Source of the DNA: Anthonomus grandis grandis
Taxonomy: Eukaryota > Arthropoda > Insecta > Coleoptera > Curculionidae
Reading direction: 5' to 3'
DNA: 64,000 nucleotides
Assembly: GCF_022605725.1 (NCBI RefSeq)
Contig: NC_065548.1
Span: 5,303,644-5,367,643 of the forward strand
Numbering within the stretch: position 1 is the stretch's first letter; each line of letters opens with the position of its first letter. This document shows, one piece after another, positions 34,900 to 48,140 of the stretch. Position numbers and translations under genes: made by a program. A model generated the notes under the pieces. That model was not told the DNA's origin. It saw only the letters and a list, made by a program, of their open reading frames with translations, and made no database searches.

Positions 34900-37800
34900 A
34901 ACCGTTATGCATAACTTAAATATATACTAGTCTCAGATTTTAAATAGCATCATTAGAGACATATTTAATATAAAGCCACAGGTAGAATCAAATTTTAAAT
35001 CAAAATACGTAAAATTTATATTTTCTATTGATTGTATCTAAAAACCATTAAATTAAACGTGCGTTTATTACACCAAGAAATTCAAATTGTAACATTTTTA
35101 GTAACAGTTGTAATACTGATGCATAACTTAAATGGATACGACTCACAATGGGATATTTCATAAATCTGATTAGTATAAATTATAAAAATAATTTTCGCTA
35201 AAAAAACTATTAATAATTGCCTATAGGCCTCGATAAAAACATTCATTTTTCACTATTTAAAATTGCCGTATCAGAGCATTGAAGATAAGGAATAACAATA
35301 ATCTATTTTTATTACTGAAAATAAACGTATTGATATGGTACATTTCTTTGAAAACGTATATTTTTATGGTTAATATTTGTAACTTTAGCCTTTAACCCAG
35401 AAGAAAAAATCTTCTTTTATAATAAAAATAAGTCTACCAACATGGTAACCAATTTTTGCCTAAGAATTCAATGCAAAACCCAACATTTTAATATCAATAA
35501 TTCTCAATACAAAATCATTAATTTTTTTAAAAAACGAAAATAACCTTACCTTCGACATGATATCTAAATTAAGCTAACTAAAAAATTCAAAGCAGTACTC
35601 ACAGATTTTATATTCGTACACACGCCAAGAGAAAATGTACAAATTAAAACCGTTTTAAAATTCATGAAGTTTATTAGATTTAAAAGGCTTTAAAAAAATT
35701 TTCGCAATAAAATTACTAATTCAAATTAACTAAAATTTAACGCCAAAGGTAAGTTTTCTATTCAATTGCCCGATTGTTATTAACTTAATTAGTAGTCGAC
35801 TATAACAAGTCTAAATATTTTTATTAAAACTTCTAATATCGATGCATAACTTAAATGGATACGACTTTGGGGTTCTAAAAATTCTAATTTAAACCTATTT
35901 AAAATTTTCAAAATATATTAGATTTCAAAGCCTTCAAGATTCATTTTAGATTAAAAAAAATTATTTCATTGGAAAAAATAGCTAGAATTTAACTCTACAC
36001 GTAGGTTTACTAATAAGTAATTATTTGAATGGGTTCTTTAAACAACGTTGTAAGCATCAAAATATTCAATACTTGGAAAAATCCATTTTATTAAAAAAAT
36101 ATTGCTTTTCTATTTTTTTTTTGTTTAATTACGTGAAACTATAAAGTAAAATTTGATAAACAACTAAAAAACTTTAAAATTCCTTATTTCTAGTAAGGCT
36201 TGTATAGAAAGCAACAAGTTCTGAAGAAATGTTATGACACAATATGTTCTCTAAATCTTTCGTTTTATTTTTTTTACTGAAAGGCTACCAGTATATGCGT
36301 TAGTAAACGAAGCTACTCTAAGAGGAGCAAGATGGTATCCTGAACGTCTTTTTTCTTTTTTTGACTATGAGTTTCTATAGTTATTAATATAACTATAGAC
36401 ATAGTTGCTATTTTTTTTAACTCTTCTATCAGTGCAAGTGAAAGACTGACTAACACTACGATTAAGAGATCAGGTGCTAATTAAGACTGCAATTGCTAGT
36501 ACCCGCAGGCAACAGTTTGTAAGCAAGATATGCCCTCATATGCATTTGGTTTTAAATTTTTAATAATTTTAACACATATTCATCTCATCACATTTGTATA
36601 AATAATTTGTCTTAATCCGATAAGTTTCAGGATATTGTTAACGAGAAAGTGGCCACAAAATATCGAGGCTAGGTACTATCATTAGTCTACTATAATGAAA
36701 AAGTTGGAATATTCATATTAAAACTGATGCATAATTTAAATGGATTCGACTATCATGTCTGTTTGGTCTTCTTCCACTTTTATGGTGGTTATATTCGAAA
36801 CAGTGTTTGGCGCAGAATCCGCAAAATTATTATCATCTATATTTCTCTTTTTCCTACATATTAAAAAATATTTTTCCTCAATAGAATTGTTTTAATTAGG
36901 TTTCCTAACTTAAAATTTATTTTATTTTTTTTTCAAAAGCAAATCTTATTTGAGCAAAAAATGGCGAACATAGTTAAGTGCTTATGGCTAGAGAGAACTC
37001 AAATTATGAATTTATCATAATTGATTTTGGAGTAAATAAAAGTATTAATAAATATACGAACGAATCTATGACATACATAATTGAGTAACGAATTATTTCT
37101 TTCAATGAGTAATAAGTAAATATTAAATTAAATATTTGTCAAGAAATACTCATTGAAATATTTTAAGACTTGTAATATTGATGCATAATTTAAGTGGGCA
37201 CGACTCAAATTTAAAATCTACTTAAAATGTATTAAATTTTAAAGACTTTAAGTCATATTTATTTCTAAAAAAACTTTTAATTAAAATAACTGGAATATAT
37301 ATACAAAGTAAGTTTTTTTTGAGTAACTGATTATTATTAACATAAATAGTCATCTACTATATCAAGAAAGAAATAATTTAAATGACTTGTAATCAGAATG
37401 TTAAAAATATTTGGCATTAAAATATTGCTTAGAAGTAAAATAACCAGAATTAAACTGCAAAGGTAAGTTAAAAATTGAGTATTAATTATTATTTACTAAG
37501 CAGGTAGTCTGCTATAAAAAAAGTTAGAATTTTTTTATTAGAACTTGTTAAATCAAAAAAAATGCAAGGAATCTTCAATTATTAAATAATTAAAGACCAT
37601 TTAAATTAATTAAAATATAATTAAATTTTAAACAGCTTAAGACATATTTAACATAAAATAAAAATGACTATTAAAAAAGCGACAACAAAGCCGGCGAGTG
37701 TTTTGAATTTAATTGGTCTAATAAAATAACATTTAATTTTAACCTGTCCTAGATACTATAGATTATATATTTATTTTGGTCGCGTTTTTGTTTAAACTAA

Positions 37801-38770
37801 TTGCATATTATTTTTAGGAAATATTTTCCTTTTTATTTTCTAAGAATATTCCCATTACTTTTCAAGATATTGTACTTCAAAGTAAGTGGTTATGTTAAGA
37901 AGCACAGTGTTTTTAGACATAGTATATTAATGAAAATAAATAAGTTTTATGATTTAAAAAGTTCTCTCCTATCAGTCAAATTAACAAAAAATTCGGTAAC
38001 AATTGTTTAACTTTTCTATTAATTATTTAAATAAATTTTAATTATTTGTTAGTGAGATACAAATTGGATTTTTTTAAACTGAAACTCAATGTGTACAACA
38101 CTAAAGATTTTAAATTAACAAAGGCAACTTAGGGTAATTAAAAAATCGATTAAAAAACATATTTAATATTAAACAAAAATGACCAACATTTAGGTGAAAA
38201 TTTAGATGTTTAATAGTGCAATTATTAAATTAATTATTAGTTTTTTAAAGCAAAAGTGGCAAATTAAAATATTTTTAATAAAATTTGAAATATTAATGCA
38301 TAACTTAAGTGGATACGATTTTCATGTTCTAAAAAATGAAAACTTACTTAAAATGCTTAAAATATATTATATTTCAAAGGCTGCAAGGCATATTATAAAT
38401 TAAGAAATGTAGTTAAAGATAAAATAACTAGAATTTAACACACCGGTAAGTTTTCCATTAACTAACTAATTATTACTAGAAAAATTAAGCTGGATCTCAA
38501 AATCAACTTTTCTGCGGTCCCTAAAATTACCGATTTTATAAGAAGGAGCACAAAAGACTTAAAAATCTTTATTCCAATAACTATATTTAACTAATTAAGC
38601 AGAGTCACCACAAGTATCTAAGGTACATTGCTTTGAAGAGAAACATTCCACTTTCTATAATTTAGCATGAGTTTAAATCTGGTCTAAAACTTAAATAAAA
38701 TTAAGATAAAACGAAATAAAAATTAAAATTAGTAAATTTGATGCATAAATTAAACGGATATGACACTCAT
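34900..38770 (+). repeat. Repeat field marked by a conserved 26-bp box
   Basis: Seven plus-strand copies of a box whose consensus is GATGCATAACTTAAATGG followed directly by ATACGACT: 34906 (weak 3' half), 35118-35143, 35841-35866, 36726-36751, 37180-37205, 38295-38320 and 38740-38765. Two copies are identical over 26 bases. The box is often preceded by TTGTAATATT. Between the boxes weaker common words recur: AAGGCTTTAAGACATATTTA and AAAATAACTAGAATTTAAC then GGTAAGTTTTC (for example 35665-35760, 37225-37310, 38360-38450), so the whole is a much-diverged tandem repeat with units of roughly 450 bp and multiples. The box is clearly better kept than the rest. Short frames (37801-38010, 38206-38403) are not called genes. 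Confidence 0.7.
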
Positions 38771-39440
38771 TTACTAAAAATCCGAGCTCTTGTTAAAACA
38801 TTTTGAAATAATATACTTTTTACATCTTAAGAACAAGATTACAACTGGAAAATTCCTTGCTACAACTGAACCAGTCTTAATCCGTTTGAAACGACTTCTC
38901 CCCGAACAGAAAAAAAAACAAAATAAGAAAAATTTCACCAGTTTTCCCCGTTTTCTCGCTGTTTACATACACATACCTCGTGTAAAATTTATTCAACTTA
39001 CCTCTGGCTGTTCTTTAATTCAACAGCGACCGGCAAAATGTACGAAAGGAAATTTAAAAACGCCCGAACAACTGTAGCAACACGTCGCCGTAACTGATAA
39101 TACATTTCCGGTAAATGGATCCTCTGAAGGCGCTTCTCTGTTCCGGTAAATGAAACTCGAAAACGCGAAGTTTTCTTTTATAAATATGTTAAATATTTAT
39201 AAGAGTATTTACGCCGGTTATAACCTGTGGAACTTAGTTTTTTTTTGAATCATAGTTTTCGGTTATACTGCAAGGGCATTTTGCAACATATAGTTTGGAC
39301 TAGGGCAGAGTGCGAGCATGGCGGGGGTGTAAACCCCATTAAAAATGCACCTATGGGGATTATGGGACGCCGCCCCATCGATATACCTAATGTTACTACG
39401 CTCTCCGTATTCTAAATCTATTTTAGGGGACCTCGATAGA
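38771..39440. promoter_or_regulatory. Putative conserved noncoding islands
   Basis: GC-richer DNA at 38860-39150 and 39220-39420. Overlapping frames on both strands (39227-39415 plus, 39493-39263 minus; 38790-39077 plus) have no recognised domain. The second block, with CATTAAAAATGCACC near 39339 and CCCCATCGATATACC near 39373, is the densest. Confidence 0.35.
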
Positions 39441-40039
39441 ATGTTTGAGCTACGTACTTGAATTTCTTGTTGAAATTTCGTGTTATTTATCATTTTTTGG
39501 ATTAATTCAATAATTTTTTTTGTCTAAGAAATGATTTTGGAGTTTCTTTTGGCAAGAAAATCACCATTTCTCAGCTCTCATATGCCATATCTCAGCCTCT
39601 CAGTCTGAGATATGGCAAACAATTGTACCAAAATTCTAAGTATAATTTAATATAATTTTAATTCAGGTAGTTATAGTACTGAGTTTCTTCTATATTTATC
39701 CTTTAATTGTTCAATAATTAGTCTCATATAGCCCATAACAACACACATATTCCTTAGAAGCACCTAGGTATACAGACATCTGTGAGTGCTAAAAACAGAA
39801 AACTAAAGATTATGACATACATACATAGACTTAATTGAAAATAGGTTTAGATTATTTTTCCATAATATTTATGAAAGTGGTCTTTTTCCTGGGATTACCT
39901 CAGATTTAATTAGAACATCTTCAAATTTTTTCATATAGTACTAATATATACGAGTATATAATTTATTTCTTTTCTTAAATCAGTTTATATTTTTGATCTC
40001 TTTAATTTTCCTTGATAAAATGTAAAAGTACCAAATTAA
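39441..40039. other. Spacer, possibly the 3' end of the next element
   Basis: Contains a small palindrome, CATATCTCAGCCTCTCAGTC then TGAGATATGGC (39587-39617). It may include the decayed 3' part of the minus-strand element at 40040. Confidence 0.3.
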
Positions 40040-40340
40040 TTAGTAAGTTGGTCAGGTAACTTCTAGGCTTATCATTCCTTATTTTTTAAAGCGATTTTTG
40101 GATTATAACCCACCTCATACTAATAATTTTCTGTATTTTTTAAAAATTTAATACATCTTAAAAAAAAATTACGTAGTAGATTCCCATTTAGAGATTTATC
40201 AATTACTAGCCCCAGGTATTTAGTTTATCAAACTTTAATACTTTTGCAATACGATGTTACCCTAGTAACATGAAATTATTAAATAAATACTGAAATTGAA
40301 TATTTTAAAAACATTTTAGGAACATTGGTGTCAAATAAAT
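40040..40340 (-). pseudogene. C-terminal reverse transcriptase fragment of a non-LTR retrotransposon
   Basis: Minus strand: VLKFDKL then KYLGLVIDKSLNGNLL near 40235-40180, the KYLG--ID phrase that follows the catalytic core in Jockey/CR1-grade elements, then RCIKFLKNTENY near 40160-40115. No catalytic motif remains, and the upstream side dissolves into AT-rich DNA. Confidence 0.5.
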
Positions 40341-41975
40341 AAATAAATATATTCTTTTAAATAGAACTTATATTTGAAAATAGATTACCATACTTTAAAC
40401 ATGTATAATTAAAGGAATATGTATTTGGTATTTTGATTTGTGATTTTTTTTTTAATTCTGGCGTTCAAAGAACAAATATTATTAATAATATTATATGTAA
40501 TTGGAATCATTTTTATAATAATTTTTTAAAAGTTAAACTTTTTTTAGCTATCTGCTAGCAAAAAGTTAAAGATGTGAAAAGTTCAAGATTTAACTCTCAT
40601 CTGCCTTCATTATTAATTTACTAACTACTGATTTACTATGCAAGGATTTATCTAATTCAATGTTTTTACTATTTATTTATAAACTCTATATTCTGATGTA
40701 ATTAATTATTAAAAGCCAGGTCTAAGAAAAATAAAAAATGGGACTTAACATTCTTTATTTTTAGTGTTTTTGCACTTAAATATTTATTGCTTTTTAACTG
40801 TATGATGTTAAGCTGTTTAAGCAGCTAATCAATTAATAGTTTAAATATCTTAAAAATATTTATTTTAATGATTTGTAAGGTTAGGTCTCTATATTTTTAT
40901 AAATTTTTTAAGATTTCTGTTGTTGATTTTTTATAGATTTTTAAGATTAATGTTTATGTTAAATTGTATTTAAAGTATTTGTTTTGGTATTCTCTTCGGT
41001 CTAATGACACTTTCAAATCTTTTAAGAAGAAATATTAAATCATGATATTTGCTGCATGTTTGTTTCTTTTCTCCCTTTATATATAAATGATCTCAATTTA
41101 AACTAAATAACGTTTAATTCTTTTCTTTTGCTTTGCATGGTATTTTTTTATTTTATTGCTAAAAAATTACGACGTGAATTTATCTTTAATAAAAGAACAG
41201 GAAATTGAGTCTCTATATTGGTCAATGCAACCAGGGTGCCAATATATATATATATATTAAAACCTCCTTTGTTAGACCTTAAACTAAAGATCTCACTGAG
41301 TAATAAATGAGACAACTTTCTTTGAAGATGAATTATACCTACTACTAAAAAAGACCTTTAATTTAAGTTATGATAAACGAGAATGTTTCTAATACCTTGA
41401 CAAAAAATATGGTGGTTCTAGTTTTTCAGCTTCTCTGACAGTGCCTTCAAACCACAAATTTTTGATAGTTGTATTTTGTGAGATATTCACATTGACACTT
41501 TTTAGATTGACATGCTGTATAAATAGCCAGGAATGCCTATAATATATATTAGTGTTTGGGACTCTCTGGGTCCCTAGAATATTAAGTACCATGAGGCGTG
41601 ATAACAAATAATACGTATCCTAAGTAGAAACCCGTAAAAAAATAATTTTTCTTTTATTTTTAATTCTCATAAATCTGGGGTAATTGGAGTCGAAGCTCAT
41701 TTTATATATCAGGCAGCTTCAACTACTTTAGAGCTCCAAAGTGATTAAAAATCTTATTATATAGGGATAAATTAGACCACACTCAAAAAAAATTTCCGTA
41801 TCCTCAAATATTTTCTGGAAAAAAAATTGGTCTATTAACAAAAATAAAAAAAATAATTTCCTTACAAAACAATTTTTTTTTTGATTTCAGGCACACAAAC
41901 TGATAATAATCTGTTTCAAGAAAATCATTTGTTTTTGCACTCTGTGAAACTCTAAAATTATAAAATATCCTTCTC
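40341..41975. other. AT-rich spacer
   Basis: No gene recognised. A (TA) run lies at 41245-41259. AGGCAGCTTCAACTACTTTAG near 41711 is a degenerate relative of the 30.2-kb hairpin words. The 72-codon minus-strand frame at 41607-41389 has no recognised motif. Confidence 0.25.
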
Positions 41976-42285
41976 CGAATCCCGGAACATAGTCGGATGC
42001 AATCATTGATGTATCAGTAGTCAGGCAGTCGTAACGTAAGCAGTATTAAGAATGGATACCCGGTCCATTATTAAGCGTTGGCGTTTGTACACACAGATTT
42101 CGGTTTGGTGTTAAATAAAATGTTTATCCGCACCAGACCAGGGAACCTTGTTCGGCTGTCGGAGGATGAATCCGGCGATTTTCACTTATTTATGCCCAAG
42201 GGCGTCCGGTTCGCACCTATACCTCCCCCTGAGGGTTTATCTGTTAAAGTGTCATTACCGCACCACTAATTTTGTGAAAAGGCTT
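41976..42285. other. GC-rich island
   Basis: Two overlapping plus-strand frames (42078-42269, 42148-42390) cross the block. The first reads EDESGDFHLFMPKG with proline-rich flank and looks protein-like, but there is no known domain and no splice signal that I can pair. Possible orphan exon or noncoding island. Confidence 0.3.
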
Positions 42286-43865
42286 AAATTAGGATTAATA
42301 GTTTTTATTTATTTCTTAGAACCCACAATATTCCTTAATGATAATGATTCAATATTCAATAATTTTATTGTTAACATTGAAAAGTTGTAACATACCCTTA
42401 AAGGTAAGTTTACTTAAATAGCAAGCAAAACAATAAATACTCTACTGTATCTAGAAACTATAGACTAATTAAAAAATTGTGCTAATGTATATAGAATCAA
42501 CAAGGCAAACAAGAAGATAAAAAAAATCTCAACAGAAAATCAGCGATAATAAGAAAGACACACACTCGTAAAAGTTTTTGCACAAAACAGTACAGTAAAT
42601 AGGTTTTCAACATTATACATTTTACAATTTTATTTTCTTTGATTTTAATATTGTGAGTGAATATTCATATTTTCATTAAATTCTTTATTTAGTAGTATAA
42701 AAATGAAAACACCATATATAGTTACATTTTTTATGCCCTATTTAAAAGCACATTCAAATACAATCAAATCAAAAATTACCACTGTGTTACCTCTTATTAC
42801 ATTGCATTTGGCTAAAGGATATCGATAACATAGTGGAGATTTTCTGTATTATGTCCTAATATAGTTTTTTTTTTGTATAGTGCAATAAAATACAAAATAT
42901 GGCAGTTTTAAAAAAAATATTAATGTGAACTTGAACACAAATGTTATATAGTTGCCGTTGACGGTTTCAATTGAAAACAAAAAGGTTTTTGCCGATAAAC
43001 GAAAAACGAAAGGTTGTGGTTTTTATCGCATTTCATGGTCCAGGCATACCTTGAATCATTTTGACATTTCATTTTTCTGAAGTAGTTGAACCCATTAAAG
43101 ACGTGAAGTACCATTTCATTGTGATTGTCAAGGATTCATGGGTCTCAGATGGGTTTAAATGTCAAAAAAAGGATGAAAAAAAAAATCATATACGTTTGTT
43201 GAAGTAGTTTGTAGGATGTCTGGAAGTGTCCCAAATCAAGCAACGACAACCTTTAAGGCATTGACAAAATTGGCTTAAACTACCTTGAAGAAATAAAATA
43301 CCTCTTCCAAGTTTTGATAAATCTGTTAAATAGTTTCATTCCACTCTTCCTTTTTTCAAAAAATTAGAAGATGTCCATAACTATTCCTGCAAATATGGTA
43401 TCTTTGCAGGGTACCATGCAGGTTTACCAAGTTTTTACAGATACTCGCTTGTGCAGTTGAGAATTTTGCTTATGCTAAAATTCAAGACTGTATCAATCTG
43501 TCGAAAAAGTTTGTAAACCCGCTATTGTGGAAAGTGATTTAATTTGACTGTATGCGCATTTCGTTCCTATATTATCTACATCAGCTCTTTCTAGGTCCTC
43601 AATTTATTTCTTTAATAAGACAATTATTTCTCCTTGTGTTTATGTTTTTGGTAGTAGGGTATGATGCTCAATAGTTCAATAATAGATTATATAATAATAG
43701 AATACAATGTTCTATAATAGATTTACATGTATTTAAACCAGTCTTTCAAAGTCTATCTGCGCGTGCAATCAGTTCAAATCAACAAGGGATTTAAAACTAA
43801 TCCCGAAGAATCCCAATCCAGGTAATATTTCACCGGACCGAAATAGAAAAGTCATAAATACAATT
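42286..43865. other. AT-rich spacer, nothing recognised
   Basis: No coding frame or repeat identified. The part 43060-43500 is a little GC-richer but gives no motif on either strand. Confidence 0.25.
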
Positions 43866-44375
43866 TTTCCTTTAGCAGAAAAATTCGCGATGCATCGGCC
43901 GTATGGTGGTCAAACTCCGGTTGGCCGGTTCCCGTGGGAATCCAGCCCGGGCAAAAGCATTTGGACAACTTGGGAATAAGCTCGAAAGTTGGCCCCGTAA
44001 TATTTTTCCATAAATCATTTGTTTTGTGGACGGGTGGGGACCGCCACGTAGATGGATTATCATCTATTTGTTATTTTTCCCGGAAAGAATACCGAAGTGT
44101 TGTTTTCATAAGTCTGAAAATGCCCTTTTTTTTTAAATAAGCATAAAGAAAAACGTTAATCGAAAAGGAGTCTCTGAGAGTGGCCAATAAGGAAGTGCGT
44201 GCCCGAACTGTGAAATTCGGCCCCAGGGTGTTATCCTGGATAAGGCGAGAGGCATTTCCGAAACCCAATCGGTGATTTTCCAGTCGTTTTCAGCTGCCCA
44301 ATTGCTACATCACTTCATTTAAAACGTTATTTGATTCCGGGAGCGAGACGTGGTTGAAATAGCGCATTTTGTGGC
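43866..44375. promoter_or_regulatory. Putative conserved noncoding island
   Basis: One of the GC-richest blocks (43890-44060 and 44180-44370). Frames open on both strands at once (43934-44140 plus; 44063-43872 and 44268-44071 minus), which argues against coding. Function unknown. Confidence 0.35.
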
Positions 44376-44931
44376 GGCATAAAATGGTGTTTATTTGGAC
44401 ACAATTTTTTATTTTTTCTCTGAAATGCTTCCTATACTTTAAAAAAGGAAGAAAGACAATTCAAATTTTTAATGTTTAAGTAACTTTTCCGTACTTATTT
44501 GGACCGGAGCTACATGTCATATTGCTGGCCTATGACCTTTACGATCAAAGATCTAGACTGCAGATCAACAAAATTTATCCGTATAACATTTTAATTTATA
44601 ACTAGGGTAAGTAATGACAAAGCCTATGTTCTGTACTAAGGACCAATAAGGCTAATGAAAAATATAAATTAAAAAATGTATGCTTGTTTTTTATTTTTGT
44701 TGGATATAGGTCAAAAAAACTACTTTAGATGATCAATTGTAAGCAAACAAAATCATTAAACCAATTTTATCACATTAAATAAATTTAATTATTTTGAAAG
44801 TTTATTATAAAACTTAACCAAAATTCAAAAAAAAACTAACTTTCCATACAATCTCTAAACCTTCCAAATTTTAAAACCAAAAGGTCACAATAGATAATAT
44901 TAAGAGAAACTATCAAATTGAAAAATTTGTA
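44376..44931. other. AT-rich spacer, nothing recognised
   Basis: No frame, repeat or element recognised. Confidence 0.25.
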
Positions 44932-45130
44932 TATACACTTACATACAATTTATACAATTATACAATTTACAGTAGATCGTCCTCATCAATAATAATGCCT
45001 GTAAAATCATAATTAATATAAGAAATTTGTAGATCCTTCCGTGCTCAGGAGCTTTTTTTTTGATTATCGGAAACTGATATTACAGTTATGATTATTGTCG
45101 AGGACGATCTACAATTTATATGAGTGTATA
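44932..45130. mobile_element. Hairpin MITE, about 200 bp
   Basis: Begins TATACACTTA and ends TGAGTGTATA. The arms share GTAGATCGTCCTC followed by AATAATAAT or AATAATCAT with ACTGTAA-type words, about 75 bp each side. The left arm has an internal expansion of ACAATTATA words. TA lies at both edges. Non-autonomous, no frame. Confidence 0.7.
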
Positions 45131-45399
45131 TTATATAAGGATTCAAAACTCACACATTATTTAAAAAAATATTTATCAAAATTATCTGGCATAGCTTAGG
45201 TTGATTAAATTATTACACACCTTTTGTTTAAAATAAATTGATACATTTGTCTTTTAAATAAAGAGAAACTTTGAATTTTTCTTAAATGTTTGGCAACCAT
45301 TTAAATATCTTCTGAGCAAAAGGCAGTAGAATTTAAACTACTTCTTATAATTTTTTATTTGTCCAAAATTTCCTTTTTTTTCAAACGACTATTTGACGG

Positions 45400-47105
45400 A
45401 TTAGGTTTTCTTTTACTATATATCAATTTTATGCACCATTTTTGTATTTTATTAAGATTTTTTAGATGATGCGATTGTACAAGAGAGAGCTAAAGTAGAT
45501 CTAGATGTTTTTAATCCAAAAAATCTTATAAAAAATTAAACTTTGATGAAAGGCCTCTTATTGTATTTCTAGTATTTTAAGTCTATTTATATATGTCTAT
45601 TAATACCAACACCTAGACATTTAATATAAGCTCACTCTAGAATTTTTTCGCTATTACGAAGAACCTTAAATGAACCGATATTAGATAATTGATTTTTCAA
45701 AATTCAATGTTTATTGATTTGAAAGCAGAATTGTAATTATTCAAGTTAATCCATAGCACTGTAGAAAATTCCTAGAGTATTTAATTTTAATACTTGTAAA
45801 TCCTAATAAACCCAGGGCCTGATCAGGGCTTGTCAATTTACATAAATTATTTTTTATTTATACATCATATTTCTCCAGTTTGCCTATAAGAATATCATAA
45901 GACTGTATCAAAGGCCTTGCAAAAGTTAACAAAGATGCAAAGATTATATTTGTTTGAATTAAAAGTTATTTGCGTTAAGTTAATTATTAAATCCTAAGTT
46001 GACTTTCCACCCTTAAAGCCAAACTACTTCTCAGTAAGAGCATTAAATGTATTGAAAAAGTGAAAAATTTTTTTTAATAGGTACTTTTTCAAATAATGTT
46101 AATTTATAATTTGGTGTTTTTCTATTTTGCATATTAAATTTATTACTTGTCTCTGATTTGTTCACAACTAGTTTGCCTTGTTCATTAATCTCTGTTTTAG
46201 TTTTTTGACAACCATTGAGTCTACTACCTTACAAAATTCAGCTGCCAAATTTCTATTTGATTCTATTTGCTTTTGAATTTTTGATGTTTACTTTTTAAAC
46301 TTTTTTAGATATTTTATCTAATTTTTAACACTATATTAATTAGTTTTTAAGTCTGCAGTTTCAAGGAATTGACTATATAATCCATGTTTCTCTTTTATTA
46401 AGTTTATAAGGCCCTTGATTATCCATTTCTTTTTGTTCTTGCCGTTAAAGTTTTTAGTTGTTATTCAATTTTTATGTACTACGTTAACTATCCTCTGAAC
46501 AAACAAGGAAATAAGTTTGCGCCCTTGGTATTGTATTTATTTATATAATAAACGAAATTTCAGGCAACAAGAAAATTTTGGTATTTTTAAGGACAATCAG
46601 GATCACTAAATAATATTGTACAACTGTGTCATTCCAGAATGACATGGCACAACATCTTAAATGTTGGCGGGAATTTTCCGAAACAGCATTCTGCCGAGTA
46701 TATAAGGAGCTGCATCGCGGCTAGTTATCTGTTCAGTGAAGTAGAGTTCGAAATATTGGCGCGAGATTTAAATAGTTGTGAATAAATAGAATAAAAATAA
46801 AAATCTCTAGCAATGGTATGTGATTGTATTTTTATAGTGAAGTGTGTAAATAAATTAGTTGAGCATTGGCAATTATTTTAATTCATACCTAACGAATCGG
46901 AAAAACGCTGCAATATTATATTAATGTCCCCAACTACTATGTGGAAACTACTTTTATTTTTGATAGTTTAATGATCATGTAAGCTCTCATTAAAATTATT
47001 TTCAGTTGGTGACTTATAAATAGCTGTAAGATTTTTAGTTTCTTGTTATTTATAATTATTTTTCTCGTTCAACTCGTTCATGTCTACAAGAGACACAATT
47101 GTATA
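45400..47105 (-). pseudogene. Non-LTR retrotransposon (endonuclease to thumb), decayed and interrupted
   Basis: Minus strand, from 47105 downward. First comes YKSPTENNFNESLHD and VVGDINIIL (endonuclease; GD-N motif near 46930). An LTR-like insertion follows at 46615-46812. Then come KNKKKWIIKGLINLIKEKHG near 46440-46380 (linker), FGFKGGKST near 46025, and FVNFCKAFDTV near 45945-45915 (motif A with its Asp). The KCLGVGINRH phrase lies near 45620-45590. Motif C is not readable in between. Domain order is correct, so this is one element about 1.5 kb long after removing the insertion, broken by many stops. The 5' and 3' limits are approximate. Confidence 0.7.
46615..46812 (+). mobile_element. Solo-LTR-like insertion with TATA box and polyadenylation signals
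   Basis: Starts near TGTGTCATTCCAGAATGACA (an inner 16-bp palindrome, GTCATTCCAGAATGAC) and has TATATAAGG at 46699-46707. The initiator-like TTCAGT lies about 25-35 bases downstream (46732-46737), then GAATAAATAGAATAAAA at 46781-46797, ending CTCTAGCA near 46813. A promoter followed within 90 bases by AATAAA is the layout of a short LTR. It is far GC-richer than its surroundings and sits inside the endonuclease region of a minus-strand non-LTR element. I could not find a clear target duplication, so the ends are approximate. The alternative is a cellular promoter with a tiny first exon. Confidence 0.45.
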
Positions 47106-47690
47106 ATGGTGTGGATTAAATGCAAAATAAATAGTATAAACAATCTTAATTTCCCAGCTTAAAAGATATCCTTACTTTGTTTTCTTCTTACTTTGTTTCT
47201 TAAAAGTGTCTCTATAAATATAAGACAAGATTTTTTTCTTATGCGTCTGATATTGCAATGAATAATTTTTACGTACTATTTAATTCCGCAAGAATATTGG
47301 CTAGGAAAGTTGTTAGAAGGACATTTTATCAACCTAATTATTTTAAATATGTGAATCCATACTTTACAATTTTTATTGCATTAAAACTTGCACCAAAAAA
47401 ATGTAATAATATCATTTTTTAAGAAGTTTAAACAAAAACATTGTTGCAACAACTGAAAAAAAAAAGGTTGTTGTCAAAACCTAGGTTAAAATCAATTTTG
47501 AATCGTAAAGCATTTCCTTAACAAGTATCCTTCTTATTCGATTTTTTTGTTTTAAAAAGCCCAAAATTTCATCTTGTAGTATCTTGCAAGCATAGAACAA
47601 TGAGGTCGTTTACTTTATAAGCATGTGTTGAGTGCGTTATTCACAAATAACATAAGACTATTTTATCCTGATTTTTCACTAAAAGATATC
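47106..47690. other. AT-rich spacer, nothing recognised
   Basis: It may contain the decayed N-terminal part of the preceding minus-strand element; no motif seen. Confidence 0.25.
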
Positions 47691-48140
47691 CAGGTATGCT
47701 TACAATCGTTGCTTGCCTGTAGACCTGCATTCCTGGACGCTCTCCTCAAACGTGTGCCATAAAAATATCAGCAATTTATGACTCCATAAAAAAAAATTAA
47801 GTTAACAGTCAATTTTTCCTAATTCTTTTTTCCCTAAAGATGTTCATATCCCCGGATGGATCCTAAGAAAAAACAAAACTAATAACTTTTTCAAATTTTT
47901 ACCGCGGGTCATAAAAAGTTTCCGCGTGGCCCCTCTGGGAGCCCCAAACGCAAAAAGGACCTAAGTGAAAAAAGAAACAATAAACACAGTTTCTTATGTT
48001 TAACGGGATTGCCTTATTAATTAATGCATTCAAAGGGCCCTTAAGGGATCGATGAAGTCGCAGGGTGTTTTAAAATTAATGCCCTTATTTGTCACTCCCT
48101 AAGCGCGAGCCCTACCGTTGTGTTGCGTTTTTTTTCTTTC
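47691..48140. promoter_or_regulatory. Putative conserved noncoding island
   Basis: GC-richer block; the densest parts are 47700-47750, 47900-47960 and 48030-48120. It includes TTATTAATTAATGCATTC near 48014. No frame of note. Confidence 0.35.

Noticed and set aside
46615..46860. Cellular gene promoter with an ATG directly before a GTATGT donor
   Set aside because: The flanks on both sides read as one retrotransposon endonuclease/linker, so the segment is better explained as an inserted LTR; kept only as an alternative.
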